Below are positions 53,271 through 62,516 of a stretch of DNA of 62,693 nt, piece after piece. The first letter of the stretch is position 1, and the number at the start of each line of letters is the position of its first letter. The stretch comes from Chloroflexota bacterium. GTDB lineage: Bacteria; Chloroflexota; Anaerolineae; Anaerolineales; Villigracilaceae. The notes beneath the pieces were generated by a model. It had not been told where the DNA came from. It was given only the letters and a program-made list of their open reading frames with translations, and searched no databases. The stretch spans positions 1 to 62,693 of the forward strand of contig JAKAKJ010000047.1 of NCBI GenBank assembly GCA_021824575.1, in the 5' to 3' direction. The translations under genes and the position numbers were made by a program.

Positions 53271-53305
53271 ACCTGGAGATCTCAACGCAACCTTTTGATG
53301 AGAGC

Positions 53306-53334
53306 TTGACAGTCCTATTAGCGGCCGCTATGAT
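53306..53334 (+). promoter_or_regulatory. internal promoter of the permease genes, with a palindrome
   Basis: TTGACA (53306-53311) and TATGAT (53329-53334) are 17 bp apart. The perfect palindrome TAGCGGCCGCTA (53319-53330) overlaps the spacer and the -10 box and could be an operator. Confidence 0.65.
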
Positions 53335-53381
53335 TGATTTACCCTGTTCATGTGTCATTCCAGTGGAAGGGATGAAATTCC

Positions 53382-54458
53382 ATGTTTCGAAGTTTTAGAT
53401 TTCGTCCAACGCAATTGATCCTGGCAATTGTCCTTATGCTGGTCGGATCGGCCAGCCTCTATTATTTTTCGGGCAGGGACGTCAAAGTGGGGACAACCGA
53501 TCTCACCTCGCTTGGTCTTTTGATCGGCGGACTGGTTTTTTATGGCGGGATTCTTGTCATCGTTTCGATGTTCGAAAATGAGACGGTGCTTTCCATCGCG
53601 TTGTTGCTGCCATCCATTGTGGCAGTTGCTATTTTTGTCTATGGATTTATTGGCTGGTCCATCCGTGTTTCTTTAAGTCAATGGCAGGGACTGCGCCCCG
53701 ATTACACCTGGGCGGGATTGAGTCAATATTACAACCTCTTCAATAACGATCCGCGCTTCCTGATTGATGTTCGTAACACCGCGGTCTTCACAGTTGGATT
53801 TATTGTGGGATGCCTCGTTATCGGCTTGGGATTGGCGATCCTCCTCGACCAGAAACTGAAAGGGGAATCTCTGTTCCGCGGCATTTTCCTCTTCCCAATG
53901 TCAATTTCATTCATTGCATCCGGCGTGGTTTGGGCCTGGCTCATGAATCCGGCAACAGGCGATCGTTTAACCGGCATCAACATGATCTTCCATTTATTGC
54001 ATCTGGATTTCCTGATCAATCTTTGGTATACAAATCCCCAGCCGTGGGGGATGGCGTTCACGGTCATTCCCGCGGTCTGGCAGCTTTCAGGCTTCACGAT
54101 GGCGCTTTATCTTGGCGGAATCCGCAGTATATCCGATGACCTGCGCGAGGCCGCGCGAGTGGATGGCGCGACAGAATTCGAAATCTATCGCTACATTATT
54201 TTGCCGATGCTCCAGCCTGTGACGCTGAGCGCGGTGATCATTCTTGGACACATGTCGCTCAAAATCTTCGACTTGATCGTGGCTCTCGGCAAACAGGATA
54301 TCCGCCTCGATGTCCCCGGCATTTATATGTGGGATACCACCTTCAAGGCGAATAATTATGCTCAGGGAGCGGCGATTGGCGTGTTGATGTTGGTCAGCGT
54401 GGCGATCCTGGTCGTCCCCTACCTGGTTCAAAACATGCGTACGGAGACTGAGATATGA
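53382..54458 (+). CDS. sugar ABC transporter permease (MalF/UgpA type)
   Basis: The 358-residue membrane protein has about eight helices. Two of them precede the six that form the usual core. The EAA loop (EAARVDGATEFEIYRYIILP) contacts the ATPase. It overlaps the next permease by 4 bp (ATGA). The ATPase partner is not encoded in this locus. Confidence 0.94.
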   Translation: MFRSFRFRPTQLILAIVLMLVGSASLYYFSGRDVKVGTTDLTSLGLLIGGLVFYGGILVIVSMFENETVLSIALLLPSIVAVAIFVYGFIGWSIRVSLSQWQGLRPDYTWAGLSQYYNLFNNDPRFLIDVRNTAVFTVGFIVGCLVIGLGLAILLDQKLKGESLFRGIFLFPMSISFIASGVVWAWLMNPATGDRLTGINMIFHLLHLDFLINLWYTNPQPWGMAFTVIPAVWQLSGFTMALYLGGIRSISDDLREAARVDGATEFEIYRYIILPMLQPVTLSAVIILGHMSLKIFDLIVALGKQDIRLDVPGIYMWDTTFKANNYAQGAAIGVLMLVSVAILVVPYLVQNMRTETEI

Positions 54459-55279
54459 ATCGCCGCGTTGCAACGAATGTGTTGTTTTATCTCATCCTGA
54501 TCGCGTTTTCCATTGTTTTCTTGCTTCCGATCTATCTGATGATGTTGACCGGTTTCAAGCCGTTCAATGAAGTTGATCTCAAGACGATGTGGAGTCTGCC
54601 TACCAATGGACTTCATATCGAAAACTTTATCGCCGGATATCAACAGCTCGCGCCCAACCTGAAAAACAGTTTGATGATGGTGATTCCGGAAGCCATCCTT
54701 TCATCCCTGCTTGGCTCGCTCAATGGTTATCTTCTCTCGAAGTGGAAATTCCGCGGATCGAATTTGCTTTTCACGCTGATTCTGTTCGGCATGTTCATTC
54801 CTTATCAAAGCATCCTGATCCCGTTGGTTATGTTCATGCAATACATCCAATTGTATGGCGACCTGCCGGGCCTGGTGTTGGTGCATATCATTTATGGAAT
54901 TCCCATTACAACGCTGATCTTCCGCAATTATTATGCGGGCATCTCCACTGAAATCCTCGAGGCGGGACGCATTGACGGCGCGAGCTTGATGGGACTTTAT
55001 CGCTACATCATGCTTCCCTTGTCCGCGCCGAGTTTTGCGGTAGTCATCATTTGGCAGTTCACGCAGGCATGGAATGAATTCCTCTTTGCCGTCATCCTGA
55101 CCAATCAATCGCATTGGCCCGTGACAGTGGCGCTGAATAATTTGGCTGGCAGCCAGCTTGTTCAATGGAATGTTTTGATGGCGGCTACTTTGCTTGCCGC
55201 GCTGCCAACGCTTCTGGTTTACATTTTCCTCGGACGTTTCTTCCTGCGCGGCTTGATGGCCGGCGCGCTCAAAGGTTAA
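54455..55279 (+). CDS. sugar ABC transporter permease (MalG type)
   Basis: The 274-residue permease has six helices and the EAA loop EAGRIDGASLMGLYRYIMLP. It pairs with the preceding permease. Its ATG is in the ATGA overlap. It is followed by a terminator. Confidence 0.95.
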   Translation: MNRRVATNVLFYLILIAFSIVFLLPIYLMMLTGFKPFNEVDLKTMWSLPTNGLHIENFIAGYQQLAPNLKNSLMMVIPEAILSSLLGSLNGYLLSKWKFRGSNLLFTLILFGMFIPYQSILIPLVMFMQYIQLYGDLPGLVLVHIIYGIPITTLIFRNYYAGISTEILEAGRIDGASLMGLYRYIMLPLSAPSFAVVIIWQFTQAWNEFLFAVILTNQSHWPVTVALNNLAGSQLVQWNVLMAATLLAALPTLLVYIFLGRFFLRGLMAGALKG

Positions 55280-55286
55280 TCATGGA

Positions 55287-55318
55287 ATGGATACGATTCT
55301 GATCGTATCCATTTTTGT
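55287..55318 (+). terminator. intrinsic terminator after the permeases
   Basis: AATGGATACGAT pairs with ATCGTATCCATT around TCTG and is followed by TTTTG. The next gene starts 12 bp later, so partial read-through is likely. Confidence 0.85.
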
Positions 55319-55330
55319 TAAGGAGGAGAG

Positions 55331-56314
55331 ATGGAATATCGTCAATTGGGGCGGACCGGCTGGAAAGTTTCAGCCGTCAGTTTTGGAGCCTGGGCCATTG
55401 GAGCGGATTGGGGCACGGTCAATGACAACGATTCGCTTGCTGCTCTAAATCGCGCGATTGATCTGGGCGTCAACTTCATTGACACAGCAGACGTTTACGG
55501 CGATGGACGAAGCGAACGCCTCGTTTCCCGACTTCAACGGGATCGCCGTCAAAAAATCTTTGTCGCCACGAAAGCCGGTCGCCGTTTATCCCCGCACACA
55601 GCGGACGGCTACAACCGCAAAAACCTGACGCGTTTTGTCGAACGCAGTTTGAAAAATCTAAAAACGGACGCGATTGATCTCCTGCAATTGCACTGCCCGC
55701 CGACCGAAGTTTATTATCGCCCGGAAGTATTCGGCGTTCTCGATGACTTGGTGAAACAAGGCAAACTTCGACATTACGGCGTGAGCGTCGAGAAAGTGGA
55801 AGAAGCGCTCAAAGCCATCGAATATCCAAACGTGAAAACAGTGCAAATCATTTTCAACATATTCCGCCAGCGGCCCGCCGAACTTTTCTTTGAGCAGGCG
55901 CAGAAACGCAAGGTCGGAATTCTTGCGCTCGTCCCGTTGGCAAGCGGCTTGCTCACCGGCAAGATGAAACCAAACACAAAATTTGAATCCAGCAATCATC
56001 GCAAATTCAATCGTCGTGGCGAAGCATTCGACCGCGGCGAAACGTTTTCCGGCGTGGATTATCGCGCCGGCTTGGACGCTGTTGAAAAAATCAAAAAACT
56101 TGTTCCACCGCAAATGACGTTGACTCAATTTGCCCTGCGCTGGATTCTGATGTTCGACGCGGTGACGTGCGCCATCCCTGGCGCTAAAACGCCCGCGCAA
56201 GCCGAAGAGAATTTTCGCGCTGCCGATTTGCCAGCGTTTTCAAAAACGACCATGTCCAAAATCAAACAAATCTACGATGGACAAATTCGCGAACTGGTGC
56301 ATCACTACTGGTAA
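55331..56314 (+). CDS. aldo/keto reductase
   Basis: The 327-residue NADPH-dependent oxidoreductase has the TIM-barrel landmarks GRTGWKVSAVSFGAWAIG, the catalytic Asp/Tyr in NFIDTADVYGDGRSE, Lys in FVATKAGRR, and IDLLQLHCPP. It lacks a signal peptide. The GGAGAG site supports the ATG at 55331. It lies after the sugar importer and before a dehydrogenase and may act on the imported sugar. Confidence 0.92.
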   Translation: MEYRQLGRTGWKVSAVSFGAWAIGADWGTVNDNDSLAALNRAIDLGVNFIDTADVYGDGRSERLVSRLQRDRRQKIFVATKAGRRLSPHTADGYNRKNLTRFVERSLKNLKTDAIDLLQLHCPPTEVYYRPEVFGVLDDLVKQGKLRHYGVSVEKVEEALKAIEYPNVKTVQIIFNIFRQRPAELFFEQAQKRKVGILALVPLASGLLTGKMKPNTKFESSNHRKFNRRGEAFDRGETFSGVDYRAGLDAVEKIKKLVPPQMTLTQFALRWILMFDAVTCAIPGAKTPAQAEENFRAADLPAFSKTTMSKIKQIYDGQIRELVHHYW

Positions 56315-56330
56315 ATGTCTGTTATAAGAT

Positions 56331-56368
56331 GTCATGGCGGGTGTCGCGTTGGCGCCACTTGCAATGAC
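56331..56368. repeat. imperfect palindromic repeat (GTCAT...ATGAC)
   Basis: GTCATGGCGGGTG is mirrored by CACTTGCAATGAC. It is a diverged member of the TCATTGCGAG family and fills the gap between the reductase and the dehydrogenase. Confidence 0.5.
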
Positions 56369-56394
56369 GTTTCATATTGTCATGGGTGAACATC

Positions 56395-57378
56395 ATGACT
56401 GACAAAATTTTGAACTGGGGATTGCTTTCGACCGCGCATATCAACCGCGCGCTGATTCCGCCGCTCAACGCATCGAAACGGAACCGGTTGCGGGCCGTTG
56501 CCTCGAGGAGCCAATTTGCCGCTGACAGCTACGCGCGCGAGCAGAAGATTCCGCGCGCATTCGGAAGTTATGAAGCATTGTTGAATGATCCTGAGACTGA
56601 TGTTATTTACAATCCGCTTCCGAATCATCTTCACGCCGAATGGACGATCAAGGCATTGGAAGCGGGCAAGCATGTTCTCTGCGAAAAGCCGTTGGCGCTG
56701 ACTCTTGCCGAAGTGGATGCAATGATCGCGGCCTCGCAAAGAACCGGCAAAATCGTTGCGGAAGCTTTTATGTATCGTCATCATCCGCAGACATTGAAAG
56801 TCAAAGAACTTGTGGACAACGGCGATCTTGGCAAACTGCAAATGATCAAGGGTTCTTTTACATTTGCATTAACACGCGAGAATGATATTCGTCTGAAAAA
56901 AGAAATGGGCGGCGGAAGCATTTGGGATGTTGGCTGTTATCCGATCAGTTATGCGCGCGCCGTGGTCGGGGAGGAGCCGCTCGAGGTATTTGGCTGGCAG
57001 GTCTCGGGTCCGACCGGAATCGATGAGACATTTATTGGCCAGATGCGGTTCCCAAATGACATCCACGCGCAATTCGATTGTGGTTTTGCGTCGCCATTTC
57101 ACGCTTTCATGGAAATCGTCGGCACGGAGGGAACACTGAATATCCCCGTCCCGTTCAAGCCCGGCAAAAAGGAAAAAATCTATCTCACGCGCGGCAGCAA
57201 GACGGAAACGATCGAAATCAAAGGGCGGGAACTTTATCGCGGCGAGGTTGAAGATATGGCCGATGCGATTCTGTTGGGCGAACCGCCGCGCATCAGTTTG
57301 AAAGATAGCCGCGGCAACGTCGCAACGATTTTGGCCTTGCTTGAGTCGGCGCAAATCGGCAAACCAATTTCATTGTGA
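56395..57378 (+). CDS. Gfo/Idh/MocA-family oxidoreductase
   Basis: The 327-residue NAD(P)-dependent sugar dehydrogenase has an N-terminal Rossmann fold (LNWGLLSTAHINRALIPPL), the EKPLALTLAEVD motif with the catalytic Lys, and the C-terminal alpha/beta domain with GGGSIWDVGCYPISYA. The nucleotide loop GLLSTA departs from the usual GxGxxG. The ATG at 56395 is preceded by GGTGA. It closes the sugar locus. Confidence 0.92.
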   Translation: MTDKILNWGLLSTAHINRALIPPLNASKRNRLRAVASRSQFAADSYAREQKIPRAFGSYEALLNDPETDVIYNPLPNHLHAEWTIKALEAGKHVLCEKPLALTLAEVDAMIAASQRTGKIVAEAFMYRHHPQTLKVKELVDNGDLGKLQMIKGSFTFALTRENDIRLKKEMGGGSIWDVGCYPISYARAVVGEEPLEVFGWQVSGPTGIDETFIGQMRFPNDIHAQFDCGFASPFHAFMEIVGTEGTLNIPVPFKPGKKEKIYLTRGSKTETIEIKGRELYRGEVEDMADAILLGEPPRISLKDSRGNVATILALLESAQIGKPISL

Positions 57379-57390
57379 GAGTTATAGGAT

Positions 57391-57413
57391 AAAGCCCTTC
57401 GGGGGCTTTTTTG
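57391..57413 (+). terminator. intrinsic terminator of the dehydrogenase
   Basis: AAAGCCC and GGGCTTT pair around TTCGG, followed by a T-run. It lies 12 bp after the stop codon. Confidence 0.9.
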
Positions 57414-57447
57414 TTATTTTTGACACATTGCATTTTTGAAATGTTTT

Positions 57448-57479
57448 ATATAGAATGAAACTGTCAATATAGAATGAAA
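57448..57479 (+). promoter_or_regulatory. 13-bp direct repeat upstream of the nuclease gene
   Basis: ATATAGAATGAAA occurs at 57448-57460 and again at 57467-57479, 19 bp apart (two helical turns). A TTGACA begins at 57420. The repeat is a likely activator or repressor site in the promoter region of the secreted nuclease. Confidence 0.55.
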
Positions 57480-57517
57480 TTAAATGGTTGGAGTTTAATT
57501 CAGATATCCCTGGCGAC

Positions 57518-57527
57518 AAAGGAGGTG
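57518..57527 (+). promoter_or_regulatory. second perfect Shine-Dalgarno sequence without a start
   Basis: AAAGGAGGTG lies 69 bp before the nuclease ATG at 57597 and is followed by TAGAGG, so it serves no gene directly. The gene has its own GAGGAG. Confidence 0.4.
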
Positions 57528-57596
57528 TAGAGGTTCAATTCCGTACGTATCGCATCACGGCCCATGATTTTTCAATCGAATACGAGGAGAATGCAA

Positions 57597-60500
57597 ATGA
57601 AGAAACATTGGTCCAAATCTTTTTCGCTTGCGCTGATCCTTGCGCTGATGTTGATGACCTTGCCAGTGGGCAGCGTCCGAGCTGCTTCAACGGGGGTTTT
57701 CATTAACGAAATTCATTATGACAACACTGGCACAGATACCGGCGAAGCCATTGAAATTGCCGGTCCTGCTGGAACGGACTTGACAGGCTGGAGTTTAATC
57801 CTCTACAACGGTAGCGGCGGCGCTTCCTATAACACGAAGACGTTGAGCGGCTCCATCCCTGACTTGGGAGGCGGCTTTGGTGTGGTCGTTGTCAGCTATC
57901 CAAGCAACGGCATCCAAAACGGATCGCCGGATGGCATGGCACTGGTCAATGCCAGCAGCACTGTCATTCAGTTCCTTAGCTACGAGGGAACCTTTACGGC
58001 AGTGGGCGGCCCGGCCAACGGCATGACCAGCATTGATATTGGCGTTTCCGAGTCAGGCTCAGGGGCAGTCGGAAACTCGTTGCAACTCACCGGCACGGGC
58101 GCAGCCTATGAAGATTTCACCTGGTCGGTGGAAGCACCGAATACTTTTGGCGCATTCAACACTGGACAGGTTTTCAGCGGCGCTCCGACCATGACGAATC
58201 CTTCTGGCAGCGGCGCGGCTGCCCCCAATACGCTTTTTGCTGGCGACAGCACTCTGCTCACTGTAGCGGTTACCCCGGGCACCTTCCCAACCAGCACTGA
58301 ATTAACTGTCACCTGCGACTTGACTGCCATCGGCGGCTCAGCTGTACAAACCTTCTATGACGATGGCACGAACGGTGATGTCACCGCCGGAAATAATACG
58401 TTCTCTTTCTCAACCACTGTTGCCGTGGGCACAACCGGCGGAACCAAGACTTTGGCCTGTACGATTGAAGATGCCCAGTTGCGTACCGGCAGTGCCACGA
58501 TTGGACTTACCGTCACTGAGATTCTGCCGATTGGCACGGTGCAAGGGTCCGTTTCTGACAGCGCTGACGGCGCCACTTTCCCATCGCCTTACGTGGGACA
58601 GACGGTGGCTATCCAAGGCGTGATCTATGAAAAGGTCCTTTCAAGGACAAGTTCCGGAGGTTCAACTTACGCCTTCTTCGTGCAAAATGCAAATGGTCAG
58701 ACAGATGGAGATCCAAACAGCTCCGATGGCATCTACGTCTATATCGGGGGCTACTCCACCCTGCGTATAAAGGGTGGCGGCTACTATACCCCTAAGGTAG
58801 GCGATGAAGTCATTTTGCAGGGGCCAATTTCTGAATATTACAATTTTACAGAACTTGGGAATCCTTATCTGATTAAAGTCGTGCAGACGGGTGTTAACCT
58901 CGATACTGAAGTTCCGGCTGTAGAGGTCAATCCGCCTGCAAATCTGGCGGACGCGAACCGCTACTGGGAACGCCTTGAGGGTATGCGCGTACAAGTTCCG
59001 CAGAATAGCATTGTCTTGGGCGGTCGCAACGTCTTCAGCCCGGCGGATGCTGAGGTGTGGGTGGCAAGCCCAGCCAGTACCATTGCACAGCGTACTGAGA
59101 TCTATCAAAACCGAGCCTTCCGGGATGCCCACCCGTTGGATGACAATTATGACCCCACCAATTGGGACGGCAATGGTTATCGCATCCTGATGGGCAGTTG
59201 GGGCATCAAGGCAGCTGTAGGCAATAACCAGGCTCTAATCGAGCCATTACGCACCTTCGATACGGTGACCAACGCACCGATCGGTGGTCTGAACTATACC
59301 TATAGCAAGTACCGCATCGAAATTGGCGAACAGCCCACCTTCACGGAGGGAATTGATCCTGCTACCAACAATCCGCCGGAAGCAATTGCTGACCGCAGCG
59401 CTGCTTACAGCATCGTTGATTACAATCTGGAGAACCTGTACGATTATCGAGATAATCCATTCTCTGGATGCGATTTCAATGGCGGAAGCAATACGGGCTG
59501 CTCCAATGTTGGTACTCCGTTTATTGACCCCATCAAGCCGTCATATAACTATGTCCCTGCCAGCGATGTGGATTATCAGGCTCGTCTGAACGATATTTCA
59601 CTCCAGATCATCAATGATTTGCACAGCCCGGATATCCTCATGGTTCAAGAGGTTGAGAATCAGGATATTTGCACTGTTACGGATGGCGCGCTGACCTGTG
59701 GAACAACTGATAATGCAGATGGCAAGCCAGATGTGTTGCAGGAACTGGCGCTCAAGATCGCGACAAATGGCGGCCCAGCTTACGACACGGCCTTCGACCG
59801 CGACAGTTCGGATTTGCGCGGCATTGCCCCCGCTTTCCTGTATCGCACAGACCGCGTCCAACTTGTGAATCCTGCTGGTGATCCTGTTTTGGGAATGAAC
59901 CCCGCGGTTGCAGGTTACACGCCGGTACCTCTTGATAATGATGTTTCCAATCCAAAGACCTTGAATGCGGAATTGCCAGCTGGCATTGAAGCTTGCGAGA
60001 CCAATTGGGTCTTCCCGCGCGCTCCCGATGTTGGTCTCTTCCGCATTTACAGCACAAGCGTCGGCGTGGGCAGCTACCGCGATGTGTACGTGATCAACAA
60101 CCACTTCAAGAGCGGACCCGATTCTTGCGTCGCACACCGCACGGAGCAGGCCAAATACAACGCGGCTCTTGTGGCTTATATCGAGTCGGTCAATCCATAC
60201 GCGCGTATTGTTCTGGGCGGCGACTTGAACGTTTACCCACGTCCTGATGATCCGTTCGCTCCCATTGGCCAAACTGGCTCAAGCGATCAACTCGGTTCGC
60301 TCTATGACCCGAGCCTTGGGTTGACCAACATGTGGGATGTTCTGTTGAGTCAGGCTCCCGAAGCGGCGTACAGCTATGTTTATGTGGGCATGGCGCAGAC
60401 CCTCGATCAGATGTTTGTCAATCAAACAATGTTGGCGGATCTCAATCAATTCCGCATCGCACACATCAACAGCGATTTCCCCGCTGACTATCCAGATGAT

Positions 60501-60899
60501 GTTGCGCGCGGTACGAGCGACCACGATCCGAACGTTGCGACCTTCGGCATTAACTTTGAAGGTTTCTATAAGCCGATTGACAATCTGCCTGCGACCAATT
60601 CGGTCAAGGCCGGACAAGCCATCCCTGTCAAGTTCAGCTTAGGCGGCTTCAAAGGCTTGGATATCTTCGCGGCGGGTTATCCGGTGTCTCAGCAAATTGC
60701 ATGTGATACTGGCGCGCCGCTGGGCGCTGCTGAAGCAACCATGACCGCTGGTGGAAGCGGCTTGACGTATGATCCAATTTCCGATATGTATATTTATGTT
60801 TGGAAGACAAACAAGGCATGGGCTGGTTCCTGCCGACAACTGACCGTAATGTTGGACGATGGAACTACCCAGCAGGCAAACTTCAATTTCACCAAGTAG
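57597..60899 (+). CDS. secreted lamin-tail/endonuclease (ExeM-like) protein with PxKF domain
   Basis: The 1100-residue protein has a signal peptide (ALILALMLMTLPVGSVRA, cut after about residue 32), an LTD domain (about 33-185, starting GVFINEIHYDNTGTDTGE), an Ig-like domain (about 195-310), an OB-like segment as in ExeM (about 315-470), and an endonuclease/exonuclease/phosphatase domain (about 600-985) with IVDYNLENLYD, ILMVQEVENQ, VLGGDLNV and GTSDHDP carrying the metal and catalytic residues. A PxKF domain (about 1000-1100, IPVKFSLGG) ends it. It is likely an extracellular nuclease for scavenging or biofilm DNA. The ATG at 57597 has GAGGAG upstream. Confidence 0.9.
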   Translation: MKKHWSKSFSLALILALMLMTLPVGSVRAASTGVFINEIHYDNTGTDTGEAIEIAGPAGTDLTGWSLILYNGSGGASYNTKTLSGSIPDLGGGFGVVVVSYPSNGIQNGSPDGMALVNASSTVIQFLSYEGTFTAVGGPANGMTSIDIGVSESGSGAVGNSLQLTGTGAAYEDFTWSVEAPNTFGAFNTGQVFSGAPTMTNPSGSGAAAPNTLFAGDSTLLTVAVTPGTFPTSTELTVTCDLTAIGGSAVQTFYDDGTNGDVTAGNNTFSFSTTVAVGTTGGTKTLACTIEDAQLRTGSATIGLTVTEILPIGTVQGSVSDSADGATFPSPYVGQTVAIQGVIYEKVLSRTSSGGSTYAFFVQNANGQTDGDPNSSDGIYVYIGGYSTLRIKGGGYYTPKVGDEVILQGPISEYYNFTELGNPYLIKVVQTGVNLDTEVPAVEVNPPANLADANRYWERLEGMRVQVPQNSIVLGGRNVFSPADAEVWVASPASTIAQRTEIYQNRAFRDAHPLDDNYDPTNWDGNGYRILMGSWGIKAAVGNNQALIEPLRTFDTVTNAPIGGLNYTYSKYRIEIGEQPTFTEGIDPATNNPPEAIADRSAAYSIVDYNLENLYDYRDNPFSGCDFNGGSNTGCSNVGTPFIDPIKPSYNYVPASDVDYQARLNDISLQIINDLHSPDILMVQEVENQDICTVTDGALTCGTTDNADGKPDVLQELALKIATNGGPAYDTAFDRDSSDLRGIAPAFLYRTDRVQLVNPAGDPVLGMNPAVAGYTPVPLDNDVSNPKTLNAELPAGIEACETNWVFPRAPDVGLFRIYSTSVGVGSYRDVYVINNHFKSGPDSCVAHRTEQAKYNAALVAYIESVNPYARIVLGGDLNVYPRPDDPFAPIGQTGSSDQLGSLYDPSLGLTNMWDVLLSQAPEAAYSYVYVGMAQTLDQMFVNQTMLADLNQFRIAHINSDFPADYPDDVARGTSDHDPNVATFGINFEGFYKPIDNLPATNSVKAGQAIPVKFSLGGFKGLDIFAAGYPVSQQIACDTGAPLGAAEATMTAGGSGLTYDPISDMYIYVWKTNKAWAGSCRQLTVMLDDGTTQQANFNFTK

Positions 60900-60924
60900 C
60901 AAACGGGCAAGAAAGCTCCAACAA

Positions 60925-60957
60925 AAGAGCGGGGCCGAAAGGCTCCGCTCTTGTTTG
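60925..60957 (+). terminator. intrinsic terminator of the nuclease gene
   Basis: AAGAGCGGGGCC and GGCTCCGCTCTT pair (one mismatch) around GAAA, followed by GTTTG. Its tail overlaps the -35 of the next gene. Confidence 0.85.
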
Positions 60958-60983
60958 ACATAAAACTCATCATCGCATAAACT
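60955..60983 (+). promoter_or_regulatory. promoter of yifB, leaderless arrangement
   Basis: TTGACA (60955-60960) and TAAACT (60978-60983) are 17 bp apart. The ATG at 60990 is exactly 6 bp after the -10 box, and no ribosome binding site exists. Confidence 0.65.
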
Positions 60984-60989
60984 TTCATC

Positions 60990-62516
60990 ATGTTAGCGCG
61001 CGTCTATTCCTGTGCGGTCATCGGTCTCGAAGGCGTCATCGTTGAAGTGGAAGTGGACACTACCAACGGTCTGCCCGGCACCGACATCGTCGGTCTGCCC
61101 GATAAGGCCGTGCAGGAGAGTCGTTCGCGCGTGCAATCGGCGGTGAAGAACGCGCGGCTGCGTTATCCGCGCGAGCGCATCGTTGTCAACCTTGCGCCCG
61201 CCTCTGTCCGCAAAGAAGGCCCATCGTATGATCTACCGATTGCGGTCGGCGTTTTGTTGATGCAGGGACTCATCCCTCCGACCTGCCTCGACGACGCGCT
61301 GGTCATCGGTGAATTATCTTTGGAAGGGACGGTGCGACATTCGCGCGGCATCCTGCCGATGGCCGCCACCGCGCGGCAAAACGGATTCAAGCGAATCTTC
61401 GTTCCCGCTTCCGACGCGCCCGAAGCGGCTCTCATTCCCGATATCGAAGTCTACGCTGTCAGCTCTCTGCGCGATCTTTATCTGCATCTGACCGCTCAAC
61501 AAATCATCAAGCCTCATCCGCACGTTGAAGCGGAATCCGTTTCCGGTCTCGCGCCAACCGACTTCCGCGAAATTAAAGGCCAGGAACATGTCAAGCGCGC
61601 GTTGGAAGTCGCCGCGGCCGGCGGACATAACGTCATCATGATCGGACCTCCCGGCGCAGGCAAAACATTATTGGCGCGTGCCATGTCTGGCATTCTGCCA
61701 GAGATGTCCATTGAAGAAGCATTGGAAGTCACGCGCATTTATTCTGTCGCTGACGCGCTCCCGCCTGAGATGATGATCCGCACGCGACCGTTCCGCTCGC
61801 CGCATCACACGATCTCACATGCTGGATTGGTAGGCGGCGGCAACTGGCCGCATCCCGGGGAAATATCGTTGGCGCACAGGGGTGTTTTGTTTTTAGATGA
61901 ACTTCCTGAATTTGGAACGCGCGTCCTTGAGGTGATGCGTCAGCCAATCGAAGATAAAGTCGTGACCATTTCCCGCGCGCAAGGCTCGTTGACTTTTCCT
62001 GCCAACTTTATGTTGGTTGCGGCGATGAACCCCTGCCCTTGTGGATATTTTGGCGATGCGGTCAAGGCTTGCACGTGTGCGCCTTCGACTGTCACGAAAT
62101 ATCAAAAACGAATCTCTGGCCCGTTGCTTGACCGCATTGACATTCATATTGAAGTCCCGCGCGTGGATTATCAAAAATTAAGCGGTGACCGATTGGGGGA
62201 ATCTTCGGAAGCTATTCGTTGCCGCGTTGAATCGGCGCGGCAAAGGCAGCGCGAACGATTCTCGAATATCAAATCATCGAATATCGTCTGCAACGCCGAT
62301 ATGCGCGTGGCGGAGGTCCGTCAATTCTGTAAATTGGATGAGGCCGGGGAGAGTCTCATTCGCGCCGCGATGGGACAAATGAACCTGTCCGCACGCGGAT
62401 ATCATCGTGTGCTGAAGCTTGCTCGCACGATTGCGGATTTGGCGGGAAGCGAGAATATTCAATCCGTGCATTTAGCGGAAGCGCTGCAATATCGCCCGAA
62501 GTTGATGATGGGGTAA
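60990..62516 (+). CDS. YifB/ComM-family Mg-chelatase-like AAA ATPase
   Basis: The 508-residue protein has an N-terminal ChlI-type domain with the family start RVYSCAVIGLEGVIVEVEVD, GLPGTDIVGLPDKAVQESR and VNLAPASVRKEG, and an AAA domain with Walker A GPPGAGKTLLARAM (about 218) and Walker B GVLFLDELPEF. Other sites are RQPIEDKVVTISRAQG and the zinc-like CPCGYFGDAVKACTC. ComM helps natural transformation as a branch-migration helicase in some bacteria; the role here is not shown. The remaining 177 bp to the window end (62517-62693) has no gene I can support. Confidence 0.92.
   Translation: MLARVYSCAVIGLEGVIVEVEVDTTNGLPGTDIVGLPDKAVQESRSRVQSAVKNARLRYPRERIVVNLAPASVRKEGPSYDLPIAVGVLLMQGLIPPTCLDDALVIGELSLEGTVRHSRGILPMAATARQNGFKRIFVPASDAPEAALIPDIEVYAVSSLRDLYLHLTAQQIIKPHPHVEAESVSGLAPTDFREIKGQEHVKRALEVAAAGGHNVIMIGPPGAGKTLLARAMSGILPEMSIEEALEVTRIYSVADALPPEMMIRTRPFRSPHHTISHAGLVGGGNWPHPGEISLAHRGVLFLDELPEFGTRVLEVMRQPIEDKVVTISRAQGSLTFPANFMLVAAMNPCPCGYFGDAVKACTCAPSTVTKYQKRISGPLLDRIDIHIEVPRVDYQKLSGDRLGESSEAIRCRVESARQRQRERFSNIKSSNIVCNADMRVAEVRQFCKLDEAGESLIRAAMGQMNLSARGYHRVLKLARTIADLAGSENIQSVHLAEALQYRPKLMMG

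Noticed and set aside
57500-57560. T-arm-like GGTTCAATTCC upstream of the nuclease gene
   Set aside because: No cloverleaf can be built around it.
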